Positions 1 to 9,088 of a stretch of DNA of 37,823 bases are shown here, piece after piece. The notes under the pieces are model-generated. The model saw nothing but the letters and a program-made list of their open reading frames with translations, did no database searches and was not told where the DNA came from. The DNA is taken from positions 1 to 37,823 of the forward strand of contig JAEWGL010000042.1 in the NCBI GenBank assembly GCA_023388335.1. Direction: 5' to 3'. The translations under genes were made by a program, and so were the position numbers. The stretch comes from Pseudomonadota bacterium (lineage in GTDB: Bacteria > Pseudomonadota > Gammaproteobacteria > Pseudomonadales > Pseudomonadaceae). Numbering within the stretch: the first letter of the stretch is position 1; each line of letters begins with the position of its first letter.

Positions 1-398
1 AGCTCGATGCCGTCGGCGCCGGTGGCTTCGACCAGCGGCAGGATGAACTTCCATGACGCTTCCTCGCACGGCACCATCAGCGACACGATCAGCGCCCGAT
101 CGGGCCAGTCCTTCTTCACCTGGGTGATCTCGCGCAGGTTGATCTCCAGCGAACGGTCGGTGATCAGCTCGATGTTGTTGATGCCCTGCACCAGCCGGTT
201 GGCGCCGAAGTGGGCCGAGTAGCGCGACGACACGTTGACCGCGGCGGGGTCTTCGCCAAGTGTCTTCCAGACCACGCCGCCCCAGCCGGCCTCGAAGGCG
301 CGGACCACGTTGTAGGCCTTGTCGGTCGGCGGTGCGGAGGCCAGCCAGAAGGGATTGGGCGCCTTGATGCCGGCGAATTCGATGGACAGGTCGGCCAT
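1..398 (-). CDS. preA: NAD-dependent dihydropyrimidine dehydrogenase subunit PreA (3' end outside window)
   Basis: This is the catalytic, FMN-containing half of the cytosolic enzyme that reduces uracil and thymine to their 5,6-dihydro forms. Only the first 132 codons are present; the gene runs off the left edge. The visible part has the dihydroorotate-dehydrogenase-like barrel start: NPFWLASAPPTD near residue 15 and GINNIELITDR near residue 73. The ATG at 398 overlaps the preT stop by one base (TAATG), so the two subunits are probably translationally coupled. The identification rests on this N-terminus plus the hydA-preT context. The C-terminal ferredoxin domain expected in PreA cannot be seen here. 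Confidence 0.9.
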   Translation of the reverse strand, partial: MADLSIEFAGIKAPNPFWLASAPPTDKAYNVVRAFEAGWGGVVWKTLGEDPAAVNVSSRYSAHFGANRLVQGINNIELITDRSLEINLREITQVKKDWPDRALIVSLMVPCEEASWKFILPLVEATGADGIE

Positions 399-1765
399 TA
401 TGCTGCCTCCACGTTGAGCATGAGTTGGGTATGGATGGCTTCGGCGGCCAGCTTGCCGTGTTGCACGGCCTGGACGGTGAGGTCCTGGCCCAGTGCGGTG
501 CAATCGCCTCCGGCATAGATGCCGGGCACACTGGTGCGCAGGGAGGCGTCGACGCGGATGCGTTCGCCATCGCGGGCCAGCTGCGCGGCCAGCGCGTCGC
601 TCAGGCTGGCATCGTCGAAGCGCTGGCCGATGGCTTTGAAGATGGCATCGGCGGCCAGCTCGAAGGTTTCGCCAGTATCGCGCAGCCGGCCATCCACCAG
701 CTGTGTGCGGGCAAAGCGCATGCCGCGCACACGTCCGCCATCGTCCAGCAGTACGGCGTCGGGCCGTGCCCAGGTATGCAGGCGCACCTGGTTGGCCTTG
801 GCGATGTCCTGTTCGTGTTCGGTGGCGCCCATGTCAGCGTGGCCGCGGCGGTACACCAGGTTGACATCGCGGGCGCCCAGGCGGCTCATCTGCACGGCCA
901 TGTCGATGGCGGTGTTGCCGGCACCGATGACCAGGCAGCGATCGGCCAGCGGCAGTTGCGAGAGGTCGTCGACCTGACGCAGCTCACGAATGTAGGCGGT
1001 GGCGGCCAGCAGGCCGGGGGCTTCTTCGTCTGGCAAACCCAGCTGGCGCACGGCGTTCAGACCAAGACCGAGAAACACCGCGTCGTAGTGCTGGTGCAAT
1101 TCGCCCAGGCTGAGGTTGGCCCCCAGGCGCTGACCGTGACGGATCTCGATGCCGCCAATGCCGAGCAGGAACGCCACTTCGCGTTGGGCGTAGTCGTCCA
1201 CCAGCTTGTAGCGGGCGATGCCGTACTCGTTGAGGCCTGCGGCCTTTTCCTGTGCCTCGAATACCACCACGTCATGGCCATGCATGGCCAGGCGGTGGGC
1301 GCAGGACAGTCCGGCCGGGCCGGCGCCGACCACGGCGATGCGCTTGCCGGAGGGCGGCGAACGCCTGAACGGGTGCTCGGTGAAGGCGGCGTTGTCCAGC
1401 GCGTAGCGCTGCAATTGGCCGATCAGCACCGGCGCGCATTCCTGGGCATTGTTACGCACGCAGGCCTGTTGACAGAGGATCTCGGTCGGGCAGACGCGGG
1501 CGCAGCTGCCGCCAAGGATGTTCGCCGAGAGGATGCGTTCGGCGGCGCCTTGCAGGTTCTCGTCGCTGATGCGGTGAATGAACGAGGGGATGTCGATTTC
1601 GCTCGGGCATGCGTTGACGCAGGGCGCATCGTAGCAGTACAGGCAGCGCGCGCTCTCCACGGCGGCCTGGCGGGCGGTGAGGGGCGGGGCGAGGTCGCCG
1701 AAGTTATGGGCCAGTTGGTCGGCGCCGGCCTGGGGGCGCGGCAAGTGGTTCAGGGCATCGATCAC
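398..1765 (-). CDS. preT: NAD-dependent dihydropyrimidine dehydrogenase subunit PreT
   Basis: This is the electron-transfer subunit of the PreTA dihydropyrimidine dehydrogenase, also named PydX in Pseudomonas. It resembles the small subunit of glutamate synthase. The 455-aa product has eight N-terminal cysteines in two [4Fe-4S] sets (41, 44, 49, 53 and 88, 92, 98, 102), an FAD-binding GAGPAGLS near residue 147, a second nucleotide-binding GAGNTAIDMA in the middle and GIYAGGDCT near the C-terminus. It should pass electrons from NAD(P)H to PreA. The start is a GTG at 1765 preceded by an AGAGAGG site 8 bases upstream. It lies 130 bp downstream of hydA on the same strand and overlaps preA by one base. 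Confidence 0.93.
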   Translation of the reverse strand: MIDALNHLPRPQAGADQLAHNFGDLAPPLTARQAAVESARCLYCYDAPCVNACPSEIDIPSFIHRISDENLQGAAERILSANILGGSCARVCPTEILCQQACVRNNAQECAPVLIGQLQRYALDNAAFTEHPFRRSPPSGKRIAVVGAGPAGLSCAHRLAMHGHDVVVFEAQEKAAGLNEYGIARYKLVDDYAQREVAFLLGIGGIEIRHGQRLGANLSLGELHQHYDAVFLGLGLNAVRQLGLPDEEAPGLLAATAYIRELRQVDDLSQLPLADRCLVIGAGNTAIDMAVQMSRLGARDVNLVYRRGHADMGATEHEQDIAKANQVRLHTWARPDAVLLDDGGRVRGMRFARTQLVDGRLRDTGETFELAADAIFKAIGQRFDDASLSDALAAQLARDGERIRVDASLRTSVPGIYAGGDCTALGQDLTVQAVQHGKLAAEAIHTQLMLNVEAA

Positions 1766-1895
1766 GGTTGTAGCCTCTCTCTTTTTTGTTGGGCCAGGCG
1801 GCGGTTACCCGCGCGGTCCGTTCTGGGTGGATGGCAGTCAACGGCAATACGCCGCCGCCCGGCTTCTGCGAGCCGGTGCGGCAGTGCGGGTAGGT

Positions 1896-3335
1896 TCAGC
1901 GGCTGACGGGGGTCGGGCGCTGATGCTCGGCGCGGCGGCTGAGCACCTCATACACCGAGGGATAGGCCGGGCGCTCTACATAGCGGCCGGCGCCAGGTTC
2001 GGCGCGCAGGTCGCCATCGGCCCAGAGCACGCGGCCCTGGCTGATGGTGTGGCTGGGAATGCCGCGTACCGTACGGCCCTCGAAGATGTTGAAGTCGACG
2101 CGCTGATGGTGGGTCTGCGCTGAGATCGTGCGGGTACCCTGTGGGTCCCACAGCACCAGGTCGGCGTCGGCGCCGACGCGGATCGCGCCCTTGCGTGGAA
2201 ACAGGTTGAAGATCTTCGCGGTGTTGGTGGAGGTGAGCGCGACGAACTCGTGCATCGACAGGCGTCCGCTGTTCACGCCCGCGTCCCACAACACCGCCAT
2301 GCGGTCTTCGATGCCAGCGGTGCCATTGGGGATGCGACTGAAATCGTCGCGCCCCGCGGCCTTCTGCTCGGCGCAGAAACAGCAGTGGTCGGTGGCGGTG
2401 GTGTGCAGGTTGCCCGACTGCAGCCCGCGCCACAGCGCCTCCTGGTGCTCGCGTGGGCGGAATGGCGGGCTCATCACATAGCCGGCGGCGGTGGCCCAGT
2501 CCGGGTTGCGGTAGACGCTGTCGTCGATCAGCAGATGGCCAGGCAGCACTTCGCCGTACACCGGCTGGCCCTTGGCCCGAGCATAGGCGATTTCGTCCAG
2601 GGCCTCGCGGGTGGATACGTGCACCAGGTACACCGGCGTGCCAAGGGTCTCGGCGATGCGGATGGCGCGGCTGGCGGCTTCGCCTTCGACCTGCGGCGGA
2701 CGCGACAGCGGATGCGCCTCGGGCCCGCTCAGGCCCTGGGCCAGCAACTTTTGCTGCAGGTGATAGACCAGTTCGCCATTTTCAGCATGCACCGTGGGCA
2801 CGGCGCCCAGTTGCAGGCAGCGCTCGAAGCTGGCCACCAAGGTGTCGTCCGCGGCCATGATGGCGTTCTTGTAGGCCATGAAGTGCTTGAAACTGTTTAC
2901 CCCGTGGTGGGCCACCAGCTCGCCCATCTCTTCGGCCACCTGCTCGCTCCACCAGGTGATGGCGACGTGAAAGCCGTAGTCGGCGGCAGACTTCTGCGCC
3001 CAGCCACGCCAGGTGTGAAAGGCCTCCAGCAATGACTGCTGCGGGTTGGGAATGACGAAGTCGATGATCGAAGTGGTACCCCCCGCGAGGCCCGCGGCGG
3101 TGCCGCTGAAGAAGTCGTCGCTGGCCACCGTGCCCATGAACGGCAGTTGCATGTGGGTGTGGGGGTCGATGCCGCCGGGCATCAGGTACTGGCCGCTGCC
3201 ATCGAGGATCTCACAGCCGGCGGGGAGGTCGAGGTTTTCGCCAATGGCACGGATCAAGCCATCGGCACACAGGACATCAGCGGGGTAGCTTTCTTCGTGG
3301 GTAACCACGGTGGCACCACGGATCAACAGGGACAT
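1896..3335 (-). CDS. hydA: Dihydropyrimidinase
   Basis: This is a cyclic amidohydrolase that opens dihydrouracil/dihydrothymine to N-carbamoyl-beta-alanine or its methyl homologue, the second step of reductive pyrimidine breakdown. The 479-aa length is normal for the family. The binuclear metal site is visible: HTH at 59-61, the probable carbamylated lysine in FMAYK (155), H182 in VHAENG, H238 in LVHVS and D315 in TTATDH. The ATG at 3335 has a GAGGAA ribosome site just upstream. It is the first gene of the minus-strand hydA-preT-preA arm and is transcribed away from the permease gene. Some homologues are called D-hydantoinase (PydB), but the context points to pyrimidines. Confidence 0.94.
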   Translation of the reverse strand: MSLLIRGATVVTHEESYPADVLCADGLIRAIGENLDLPAGCEILDGSGQYLMPGGIDPHTHMQLPFMGTVASDDFFSGTAAGLAGGTTSIIDFVIPNPQQSLLEAFHTWRGWAQKSAADYGFHVAITWWSEQVAEEMGELVAHHGVNSFKHFMAYKNAIMAADDTLVASFERCLQLGAVPTVHAENGELVYHLQQKLLAQGLSGPEAHPLSRPPQVEGEAASRAIRIAETLGTPVYLVHVSTREALDEIAYARAKGQPVYGEVLPGHLLIDDSVYRNPDWATAAGYVMSPPFRPREHQEALWRGLQSGNLHTTATDHCCFCAEQKAAGRDDFSRIPNGTAGIEDRMAVLWDAGVNSGRLSMHEFVALTSTNTAKIFNLFPRKGAIRVGADADLVLWDPQGTRTISAQTHHQRVDFNIFEGRTVRGIPSHTISQGRVLWADGDLRAEPGAGRYVERPAYPSVYEVLSRRAEHQRPTPVSR

Positions 3336-3944
3336 GCCGTCTTCCTCGCAGGCTGACCGGTCTTTGGCCGGTTCTTGAAATTATGGTGCTGCCAGGTGCC
3401 TGAAGGACTCAATCCTGTCAGACCTGACAAGAATGAAATCTAGATGCCGAATTGATATTGTTCAAGAAATATTTTTATAAGTTTATAACTTACTTAACTA
3501 TTTGAAATTAAAGTAATTTTTATTAAATCACCAAAATGGTGAGCCCTTTCACCATTTTGACGCACTTGACAAGAAGCCAAATTGGTCAAGATTTTCCATG
3601 CAAAATCAGTCGTTTGAAACCCGGCGTAAGGCGCGGGCCGCGGCGAGAAAAATCCAGGCTGCACCAGATTGAAACCTGACGCAGTGGCCCATGTGGGTCC
3701 AGGGCGGTGCGAGCGGTAGGAGAGGGCGCTAGCGCGACTTTTCCGGTTGTCATGAATGCTTTGCAGATCAGCCAGTTACCTCCGGTAGGCGGCGGCCAGC
3801 CGGGACGGCCCAGGCCAACCCGGCACGCTTATTGAGTGCCCCCGCAGCCAGGCCGGACCGCAGGTGCAGTACTGGTGGTGTATGTACTCCGGCCATCGCA
3901 TTAGCCCGATGAGCGAACAACTAAAAAAATCTGGAGAAGGCCCC
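3336..3944. promoter_or_regulatory. Divergent control region between the two pyrimidine-catabolic arms
   Basis: This 609-bp stretch has no convincing gene. It separates hydA (leftward) from the permease (rightward). Its AT-rich core (about 3430-3590) stands out against the GC-rich surroundings and should contain the promoters. Two perfect dyads are present: TGTCAG-ac-CTGACA at 3416-3429, and CAAAATGGTGA-gccctt-TCACCATTTTG at 3532-3559, whose left arm also lies in CACCAAAATGGTG. A weaker pair, TTGAC (3566) and GTCAA (3585), surrounds CCAAaTTGG. Perfect dyads fit a dimeric repressor of the TetR/PydR kind, but that link is inference. Confidence 0.6.
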
Positions 3945-5435
3945 ATGCAACAGAGCAGATCGGAAGTGATCGAGCAGGATGGGCTGTACGAGCTGTCCGC
4001 CGGCAGCGATGTCCTCGACAGCCCCCGTTACAACGACGACATCGCGCCCACCAAGGTGCACCAGCGTACCTGGAACAAGTGGCACATCACTGCCCTGTGG
4101 GTGGGAATGTCCATCTGCGTACCCACCTATACCCTCGGTGGCGTACTGACCGCCTACTTCGGCCTGAGCGTGGGCGAGGCATTGCTGGCGATCCTGGTGG
4201 CCAACCTCATCGTACTCATACCACTGACGCTCAACGCCTTTCCTGGCACCAAGTACGGGATTCCATTCCCGGTACTGCTGCGCTCCTCGTTCGGCATCAT
4301 CGGCTCCAACGTGCCCTGCCTGATCCGCGCGGTGGTCGCCTGCGGCTGGTTCGGCATCCAGACGATGTTCGGCGGGTTGGCCATTCACCTGTTCCTCGGC
4401 TCGATGTTCGAGGGCTGGAAATCCCTGGGCGGCACCGGCGAGGTGATTGGCTTCATGATCTTCTGGGTGCTCAACCTGTGGGTAGTGCTGCGCGGCGCAG
4501 AGTCGATCAAATGGCTGGAAACCCTCTCGGCGCCATTGCTGGTCGCGGTCGGCTTCGGCCTGCTGTTCTGGGCGCTGCCGCACATGTCGATGAGCGAGTT
4601 GCTGGCACAGCCGCCGAAGCGGCCTGAAGGGGCCAGCGTGGTCGGCTACTTCTGCGCCGGGCTGACCGCCATGGTCGGCTTCTGGGCCACCCTGTCGCTG
4701 AACATTCCGGACTTCAGCCGCTACGCCAAGACCCAGAAAGACCAGATACTCGGGCAGATCTTTGGCTTGCCGTTGACCATGTTCCTGTTCGCAGCGCTGG
4801 GCGTGGTCATGACCGCAGCCTCGGCCTCGCTGGTTGGAGAAACGGTGTCCGACCCGGTGAGCCTGATTGGCCGTATCCAGAGCCCGGGTTGGGTAGCGCT
4901 GGCCATGGCGTTGATCGTGATCGCCACGCTGTCGACCAACACCGCCGCGAACATCGTCTCGCCGACCAACGATTTCCAGAACATCGCGCCACGCCACATC
5001 GGCCGCACCCGAGCGGTACTGCTGACGGGCCTGATCGGCCTGTTGCTGATGGGGCACGAGCTGCTGAAGAAGCTTGGCTGGATCGTTTCCGACGTGAGTC
5101 TGGAGAGCGTCTATTCCAACTGGTTGCTGGGCTATTCCAGCCTCCTCGGACCGATTGCCGGGATCATGGTGGTGGACTACTTCCTGATCCGCGGCCAGCG
5201 CCTGGACCTTGCCGGTCTGTACCGCGACGACGTCTATCCGGCCTGGAACTGGGCTGGCTTTGCCGCCTTCGCGCTGCCGGTGGCGCTGACCGTCATGGCC
5301 ATCGGCAACAGCAGCTTCAGCTGGTTCTACGATTACGGCTGGTTTACCGGCTCGCTGCTCGGCGCGGCGCTGTACTACGTCCTGGGTGGCATGGTGGCGC
5401 GTCGCCCGGTGCGCCTGGCCAAGCCGTTGCCCTGA
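3945..5435 (+). CDS. NCS1-family nucleobase:cation symporter, likely pyrimidine uptake
   Basis: This inner-membrane symporter is about 496 aa with roughly 12 hydrophobic segments. It belongs to the NCS1 (cytosine/uracil/allantoin/hydantoin) family. Recognisable family stretches include the N-terminal NKWHITALWVG, GIPFPVLLRSSFG in the early membrane region, and NIPDFSRYAK near the middle. An upstream in-frame ATG at 3864 exists, but the ATG at 3945 is preferred because GGAG sits 8 bases before it and the longer N-terminus looks non-coding. It starts the rightward arm, 62 bp before the carbamoyl-beta-alanine hydrolase gene, so uptake of uracil, thymine or the dihydro compounds is likely. Exact specificity cannot be read. 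Confidence 0.9.
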   Translation: MQQSRSEVIEQDGLYELSAGSDVLDSPRYNDDIAPTKVHQRTWNKWHITALWVGMSICVPTYTLGGVLTAYFGLSVGEALLAILVANLIVLIPLTLNAFPGTKYGIPFPVLLRSSFGIIGSNVPCLIRAVVACGWFGIQTMFGGLAIHLFLGSMFEGWKSLGGTGEVIGFMIFWVLNLWVVLRGAESIKWLETLSAPLLVAVGFGLLFWALPHMSMSELLAQPPKRPEGASVVGYFCAGLTAMVGFWATLSLNIPDFSRYAKTQKDQILGQIFGLPLTMFLFAALGVVMTAASASLVGETVSDPVSLIGRIQSPGWVALAMALIVIATLSTNTAANIVSPTNDFQNIAPRHIGRTRAVLLTGLIGLLLMGHELLKKLGWIVSDVSLESVYSNWLLGYSSLLGPIAGIMVVDYFLIRGQRLDLAGLYRDDVYPAWNWAGFAAFALPVALTVMAIGNSSFSWFYDYGWFTGSLLGAALYYVLGGMVARRPVRLAKPLP

Positions 5436-5497
5436 TTACCCCACGGCCGCGTCGCGGCGCGGCCCCATGCAGAAAGACCCGCCCGAGGAGACAACCC

Positions 5498-6781
5498 ATG
5501 AATCCTGTCAAGGATGTCCTGCAATCAACCGAGAACCCTATCGACAGCGCGCGCTTGTGGCAGTCATTGATGGACCTCGCACGCCTGGGCGCCACCGCCA
5601 AGGGCGGGGTCTGTCGTCTGGCGCTGACTGACCTCGACCGCCAAGCCCGTGATCTGTTCGTGCAATGGTGCGAGGCCGCCGGTTGCGCCGTCAGTGTCGA
5701 TGCAGTCGGCAATATTTTCGCCCGCCGCCCTGGACGCAATCCCGCGCTACCGCCGGTGATGACTGGCAGCCACATCGACACCCAGCCCACCGGTGGCAAG
5801 TTCGACGGCTGCTTCGGCGTGATGGCCGGGCTGGAGGTGATCCGAACCCTCAACGATCTGGGCCTGGAAACCGACGCGCCACTGGAAGTGGTGGTCTGGA
5901 CCAACGAGGAAGGCTCGCGCTTCGCGCCCTGCATGATGGGCTCCGGGGTATTCGCCGGCAAGTTCACCCTGGAGGAAACCCTGGCCAAGCGCGATGCCCA
6001 GGGCACCACCGTCTCTGATGCGTTAAACGCCATCGGCTACGCGGGTTCGCGCGCGGTGCTCGGACACCCGGTGGGCGCTTATTTCGAGGCGCACATCGAG
6101 CAGGGGCCGATTCTCGAAGATCAGGCCAAGACCATCGGCGTGGTGCTTGGCGCGCTGGGGCAGAAGTGGTTCGACCTGACCCTGCGCGGCGTGGAGGCAC
6201 ACGCCGGTCCCACGCCCATGCACCTGCGCAAGGACGCCTTGGTGGGCGCTGCCGCGGTGGTCGCGGCGGTCAACCGCGCGGCTCTTGACCATCAGCCGCA
6301 TGCCTGCGGCACCGTTGGCTGCCTGCAGGCCTACCCAGGGTCGCGCAACGTGATCCCCGGTGAAGTGCGCATGACCTTGGATTTCCGTCATCTGGAGAGC
6401 GAGCACCTGGACGCGATGATCGCCGAGGTCCGCCAGGTCATCGAAGACACCTGCACCAAGCATGGCCTGAGCTACGAGCTGACGCCCACGGCAGACTTTC
6501 CCGCGTTGTACTTCGACGACAGCTGCGTCCAAGCCGTGCGCGACTCGGCGCGCACCCTTGGGTTGGCGCACATGGACATTGTCAGCGGAGCAGGGCATGA
6601 CGCGATTTTCCTCGCCGAGCTGGGGCCGGCGGGGATGATCTTCGTGCCCTGTGAGGGCGGCATCAGCCACAACGAGATCGAGAACGCCACGCCGCAGGAC
6701 CTGGCCGCCGGCTGCGCGGTGCTGCTGCGCGCCATGCTCGCGGCATCGGAGGCGATAGCAAGCGGGCGCCTGGCCGCCTGA
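5498..6781 (+). CDS. Zn-dependent M20 amidohydrolase, probable N-carbamoyl-beta-alanine amidohydrolase (beta-ureidopropionase)
   Basis: The 427-aa cytosolic enzyme belongs to the HyuC/AllC/PydC branch of peptidase family M20. It would hydrolyse N-carbamoyl-beta-alanine to beta-alanine, CO2 and ammonia, completing pyrimidine breakdown. The metal ligands are visible: H92 in GSHIDT, D103 in GGKFDG, E137/E138 in WTNEEGS and H199 in EAHIEQGP. The dimer-interface region GVEAHAGPTPM and a C-terminal GGISHNE are also present. The ATG at 5498 follows GAGGAG by 7 bases; the open frame extends further upstream but there overlaps the permease gene. Allantoate amidohydrolase is the main alternative, but the hydA-preTA setting favours the pyrimidine role. 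Confidence 0.88.
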   Translation: MNPVKDVLQSTENPIDSARLWQSLMDLARLGATAKGGVCRLALTDLDRQARDLFVQWCEAAGCAVSVDAVGNIFARRPGRNPALPPVMTGSHIDTQPTGGKFDGCFGVMAGLEVIRTLNDLGLETDAPLEVVVWTNEEGSRFAPCMMGSGVFAGKFTLEETLAKRDAQGTTVSDALNAIGYAGSRAVLGHPVGAYFEAHIEQGPILEDQAKTIGVVLGALGQKWFDLTLRGVEAHAGPTPMHLRKDALVGAAAVVAAVNRAALDHQPHACGTVGCLQAYPGSRNVIPGEVRMTLDFRHLESEHLDAMIAEVRQVIEDTCTKHGLSYELTPTADFPALYFDDSCVQAVRDSARTLGLAHMDIVSGAGHDAIFLAELGPAGMIFVPCEGGISHNEIENATPQDLAAGCAVLLRAMLAASEAIASGRLAA

Positions 6782-6791
6782 AACAGAGAGT

Positions 6792-6813
6792 GCCGGCGCC
6801 GGGAGGGGCCGGC
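6792..6813 (+). terminator. Possible terminator after the pyrimidine rightward arm
   Basis: A GC-rich hairpin (GCCGGC at 6792-6797 paired with GCCGGC at 6808-6813) starts 10 bases after the hydrolase stop. Only a short T run follows, so it is a weak intrinsic terminator at best. Confidence 0.3.
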
Positions 6814-6915
6814 CATTTGCATGCCATAACATTTGAAATGTACGACGTTGCCGGACAAAATCGCCCCCCGATCCGGCCAAAGGTGCTGGAGGTCCGTGGT
6901 GAAAAGGGGCTGCAG

Positions 6916-7611
6916 TTGAACGAACAGAAATTGTCCATGCGCCTGGAGCGCGTGGCGGCGCATGTGCCAGCAGGCGCGCGGCTGGCCGATATCGGCTCGG
7001 ATCACGGTTACCTGCCGGTGGCCTTGATGCGCCGTGGCGCCATCACGGCGGCGGTGGCCGGCGAGGTTGCGCTGACGCCTTACCGCGCGGCCGAACGTAC
7101 CGTGCGCGAGAACGGCCTGGACCAGCGCATTAGCGTACGCCTGGCCAACGGCCTGGCGGCAATCGAGCCGCAAGACCGGGTCACAGCGATCAGCCTGTGC
7201 GGCATGGGCGGGGAGACGATCCGTGACATCCTCGACAGCGGCACGGCGCGCCTGAGCGGCCGGGAGCGCCTGATCCTGCAGCCCAACGGCGGCGAGCAGG
7301 CGCTGCGCCAATGGTTGATGGAAAATGGCTACCGGCTTGTGTGCGAAGAAGTGCTGCGGGAAAACGGCTTCGACTACGAGATCATCGTGGCCGAGCGCGC
7401 CGGGACGATCCTGTATACGCCAAAGGAGCTGTACTTTGGCCCGCTGCAGATGCAGGCACGCAGCCCGGCGTTTCTGTGCAAGTGGCAGCGCATGCTGCGG
7501 CGCAAGCAGCAGACCCTGGCCCACTTCGGCCGGGCGAGGCAGGCTGTGCCCGAGGAGAAAGTGCAGGACATTGCCCGCCAGGTCCGGTGGATCACTGAGC
7601 TGCTGGCTTAA
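6916..7611 (+). CDS. trmK: tRNA (adenine(22)-N(1))-methyltransferase TrmK
   Basis: This SAM-dependent methyltransferase modifies A22 in the D-arm of tRNA. The Rossmann motif I (ADIGSDHGYLPVALMRRG) lies about 20 residues in, followed by AISLCGMGGETI and LILQPNGGE, all typical of the TrmK/YqfN family. A coiled-coil-like C-terminal tail (RKQQTLAHFGRA) also fits. I place the start at a TTG (6916, protein begins MNEQKLSMRLERV, 231 aa), because homologues as I remember them begin this way. In-frame ATGs at 6790 and 6838 would give N-terminal extensions with no domain character. It appears unrelated to the pyrimidine genes upstream. Confidence 0.85.
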   Translation: MNEQKLSMRLERVAAHVPAGARLADIGSDHGYLPVALMRRGAITAAVAGEVALTPYRAAERTVRENGLDQRISVRLANGLAAIEPQDRVTAISLCGMGGETIRDILDSGTARLSGRERLILQPNGGEQALRQWLMENGYRLVCEEVLRENGFDYEIIVAERAGTILYTPKELYFGPLQMQARSPAFLCKWQRMLRRKQQTLAHFGRARQAVPEEKVQDIARQVRWITELLA

Positions 7612-7854
7612 GGGCTGATCACAGGTGACCGCGATTGGTTATGCTATGCCTCTGCCGACAAAGTCCGCAACAAGGGGCCGCAAACCTAACGAGGCTTGCA
7701 ATTGGTGCATGCGCAGGCTGAGCAGCGGCGTCGCGGTAAGTGCTTCACCGTCAGGTTTGCCGTTACGCGCTATGCCCCGCGTTTGTCGTGGTTAAATGTT
7801 CTCGATAGCGAGCCGTACATGCAGGTTTCCCCGCCGGTACTCAACGGGCGTGTT

Positions 7855-8891
7855 TTATATTTTATTTTCCAATGGCGCCATTAGGTCAGGGCTGATCGCT
7901 AGGTGCGATTCGTTCAAGGCTTGGCCAGTGGTCTTTTTCAAACTGGCGATGAAGGCACGCGTGGCTAGGCTTGGCGAACGCATCGTGCTCAGCGCGTAAC
8001 CTACTTCGCCAAAATCGTAGCGCCCGCCCGTATCAATCTCGGCGATCAGCTCTGGCATGAAGATACGCGCCAAGCCCTGCGACATGAAGGTCAATGAACG
8101 CTGATCTTTCAACAAAACGATGTTGCTAATGGGAGACAGTGACTCGATCAGATTGTAGGGCAATGGCAATTGCTCGCGGGCGAACAGTCGATCAATCTCA
8201 CGTCGTATCAACGATTCGGCAGGCGGGATAATCCACGGAAAATCCACGGAAAATCCACGACGTCGGCAAGCCGCACCTGCGAGCGTCCAACCAGCGGATG
8301 ATTGAGCCCGGCCATGATGCACAGGCGATCTTCATACAGCGTCTGGTGCCTGACCCGTTCATATTCGCGTTGGGGTTCTTGAGGGATGCTGCCGATGACG
8401 ATGTCAATTTTGCCGTCGATTAAGTAGTTGTATAGCTGGCTTCGGTCGCCCACCAGAATCGATATGTGGATATTCGGATGCTCTTGGCGAAGTCGGCTGA
8501 CCGAGTCCGGCAAGACTCTGGACGTGGCAGTCGCCAGGCTCCCGATCACCACATGGCCTGCTTCACCCAGACGCAGGGCGTTCAGGTCGTTGGTCATGTG
8601 CCGCACTTCGGCAAGAATGGCGCGCACATGGCTCCCCATGCAGGCGCCCAATTCGGTGGCCTTCACTCCCCGATTATTTCGCTCGAACAACTTGGCGTCG
8701 AAGAAGCGTTCCAGCTCTTGAACGGCCTTGGTGATGGCCGATTGGGTCATGCCCAGCTGCTGGGCAGTGACCGCGAAAGAGTTGGTCTGCAAGACAGTGT
8801 CCAAGATCATTAACTGGCTCAGACGCAGCTTGCGGGCCAGCCGTTGAGGCGAATAGGCATGCGGGGAATGGGGAGGATTTGACTCAATCAT
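7855..8891 (-). pseudogene. LysR-family regulator disrupted by an 11-bp tandem duplication
   Basis: The N-terminal part has a clear LysR winged helix (LDTVLQTNSFAVTAQQLGMT, then KLFERNNRG) and the start of an effector domain. It reads through to VRLADVVDFPWI and then shifts into a short wrong tail and a stop near 8208. The rest of the effector domain continues in another frame to a stop at 7855. At 8226-8258 the minus strand carries GTGGATTTTCC twice, followed by the near copy GTGGATTATCC. Removing one 11-base unit restores one continuous frame of about 341 aa reading DFPWIIPPAES. The gene is divergent from the MFS importer and would normally control that cluster. The ATG at 8891 is chosen; a GTG at 8903 is also possible. 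Confidence 0.88.
8226..8258. repeat. Three near-identical 11-bp tandem units causing the frameshift
   Basis: On the plus strand the units are GGATAATCCAC, GGAAAATCCAC and GGAAAATCCAC. The last two are identical and the first differs by one base. Eleven is not a multiple of three, so the extra copy shifts the frame; loss of one copy would restore it. Confidence 0.93.
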
Positions 8892-9088
8892 GGCGGGCCG
8901 CACCGGGGAAGGGGGTCGTTAACAAACCCGATCCCATGTTGGCGTGTCAAGGACTATCACGCCTTGGCAGACATTCCAAAATGGAAACTCTAGCGCCAAT
9001 AGTTTCAGTATTTTTTCCGCTACAGCACGGCGATAGTTATGCCGTCGCAGACCTCACACCAATAAGTTCAATAAGAGAAGGTGACTCC
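8892..9088. promoter_or_regulatory. LysR-MFS divergent region with a T-N11-A palindrome
   Basis: The region between the regulator and the importer holds TTCCA-aaa-TGGAA at 8974-8986. This is a perfect palindrome of the T-N11-A form typical of LysR binding sites, about 100 bp before the importer start and 83 bp before the regulator start. Local composition is more AT-rich than in the neighbouring genes. Confidence 0.5.
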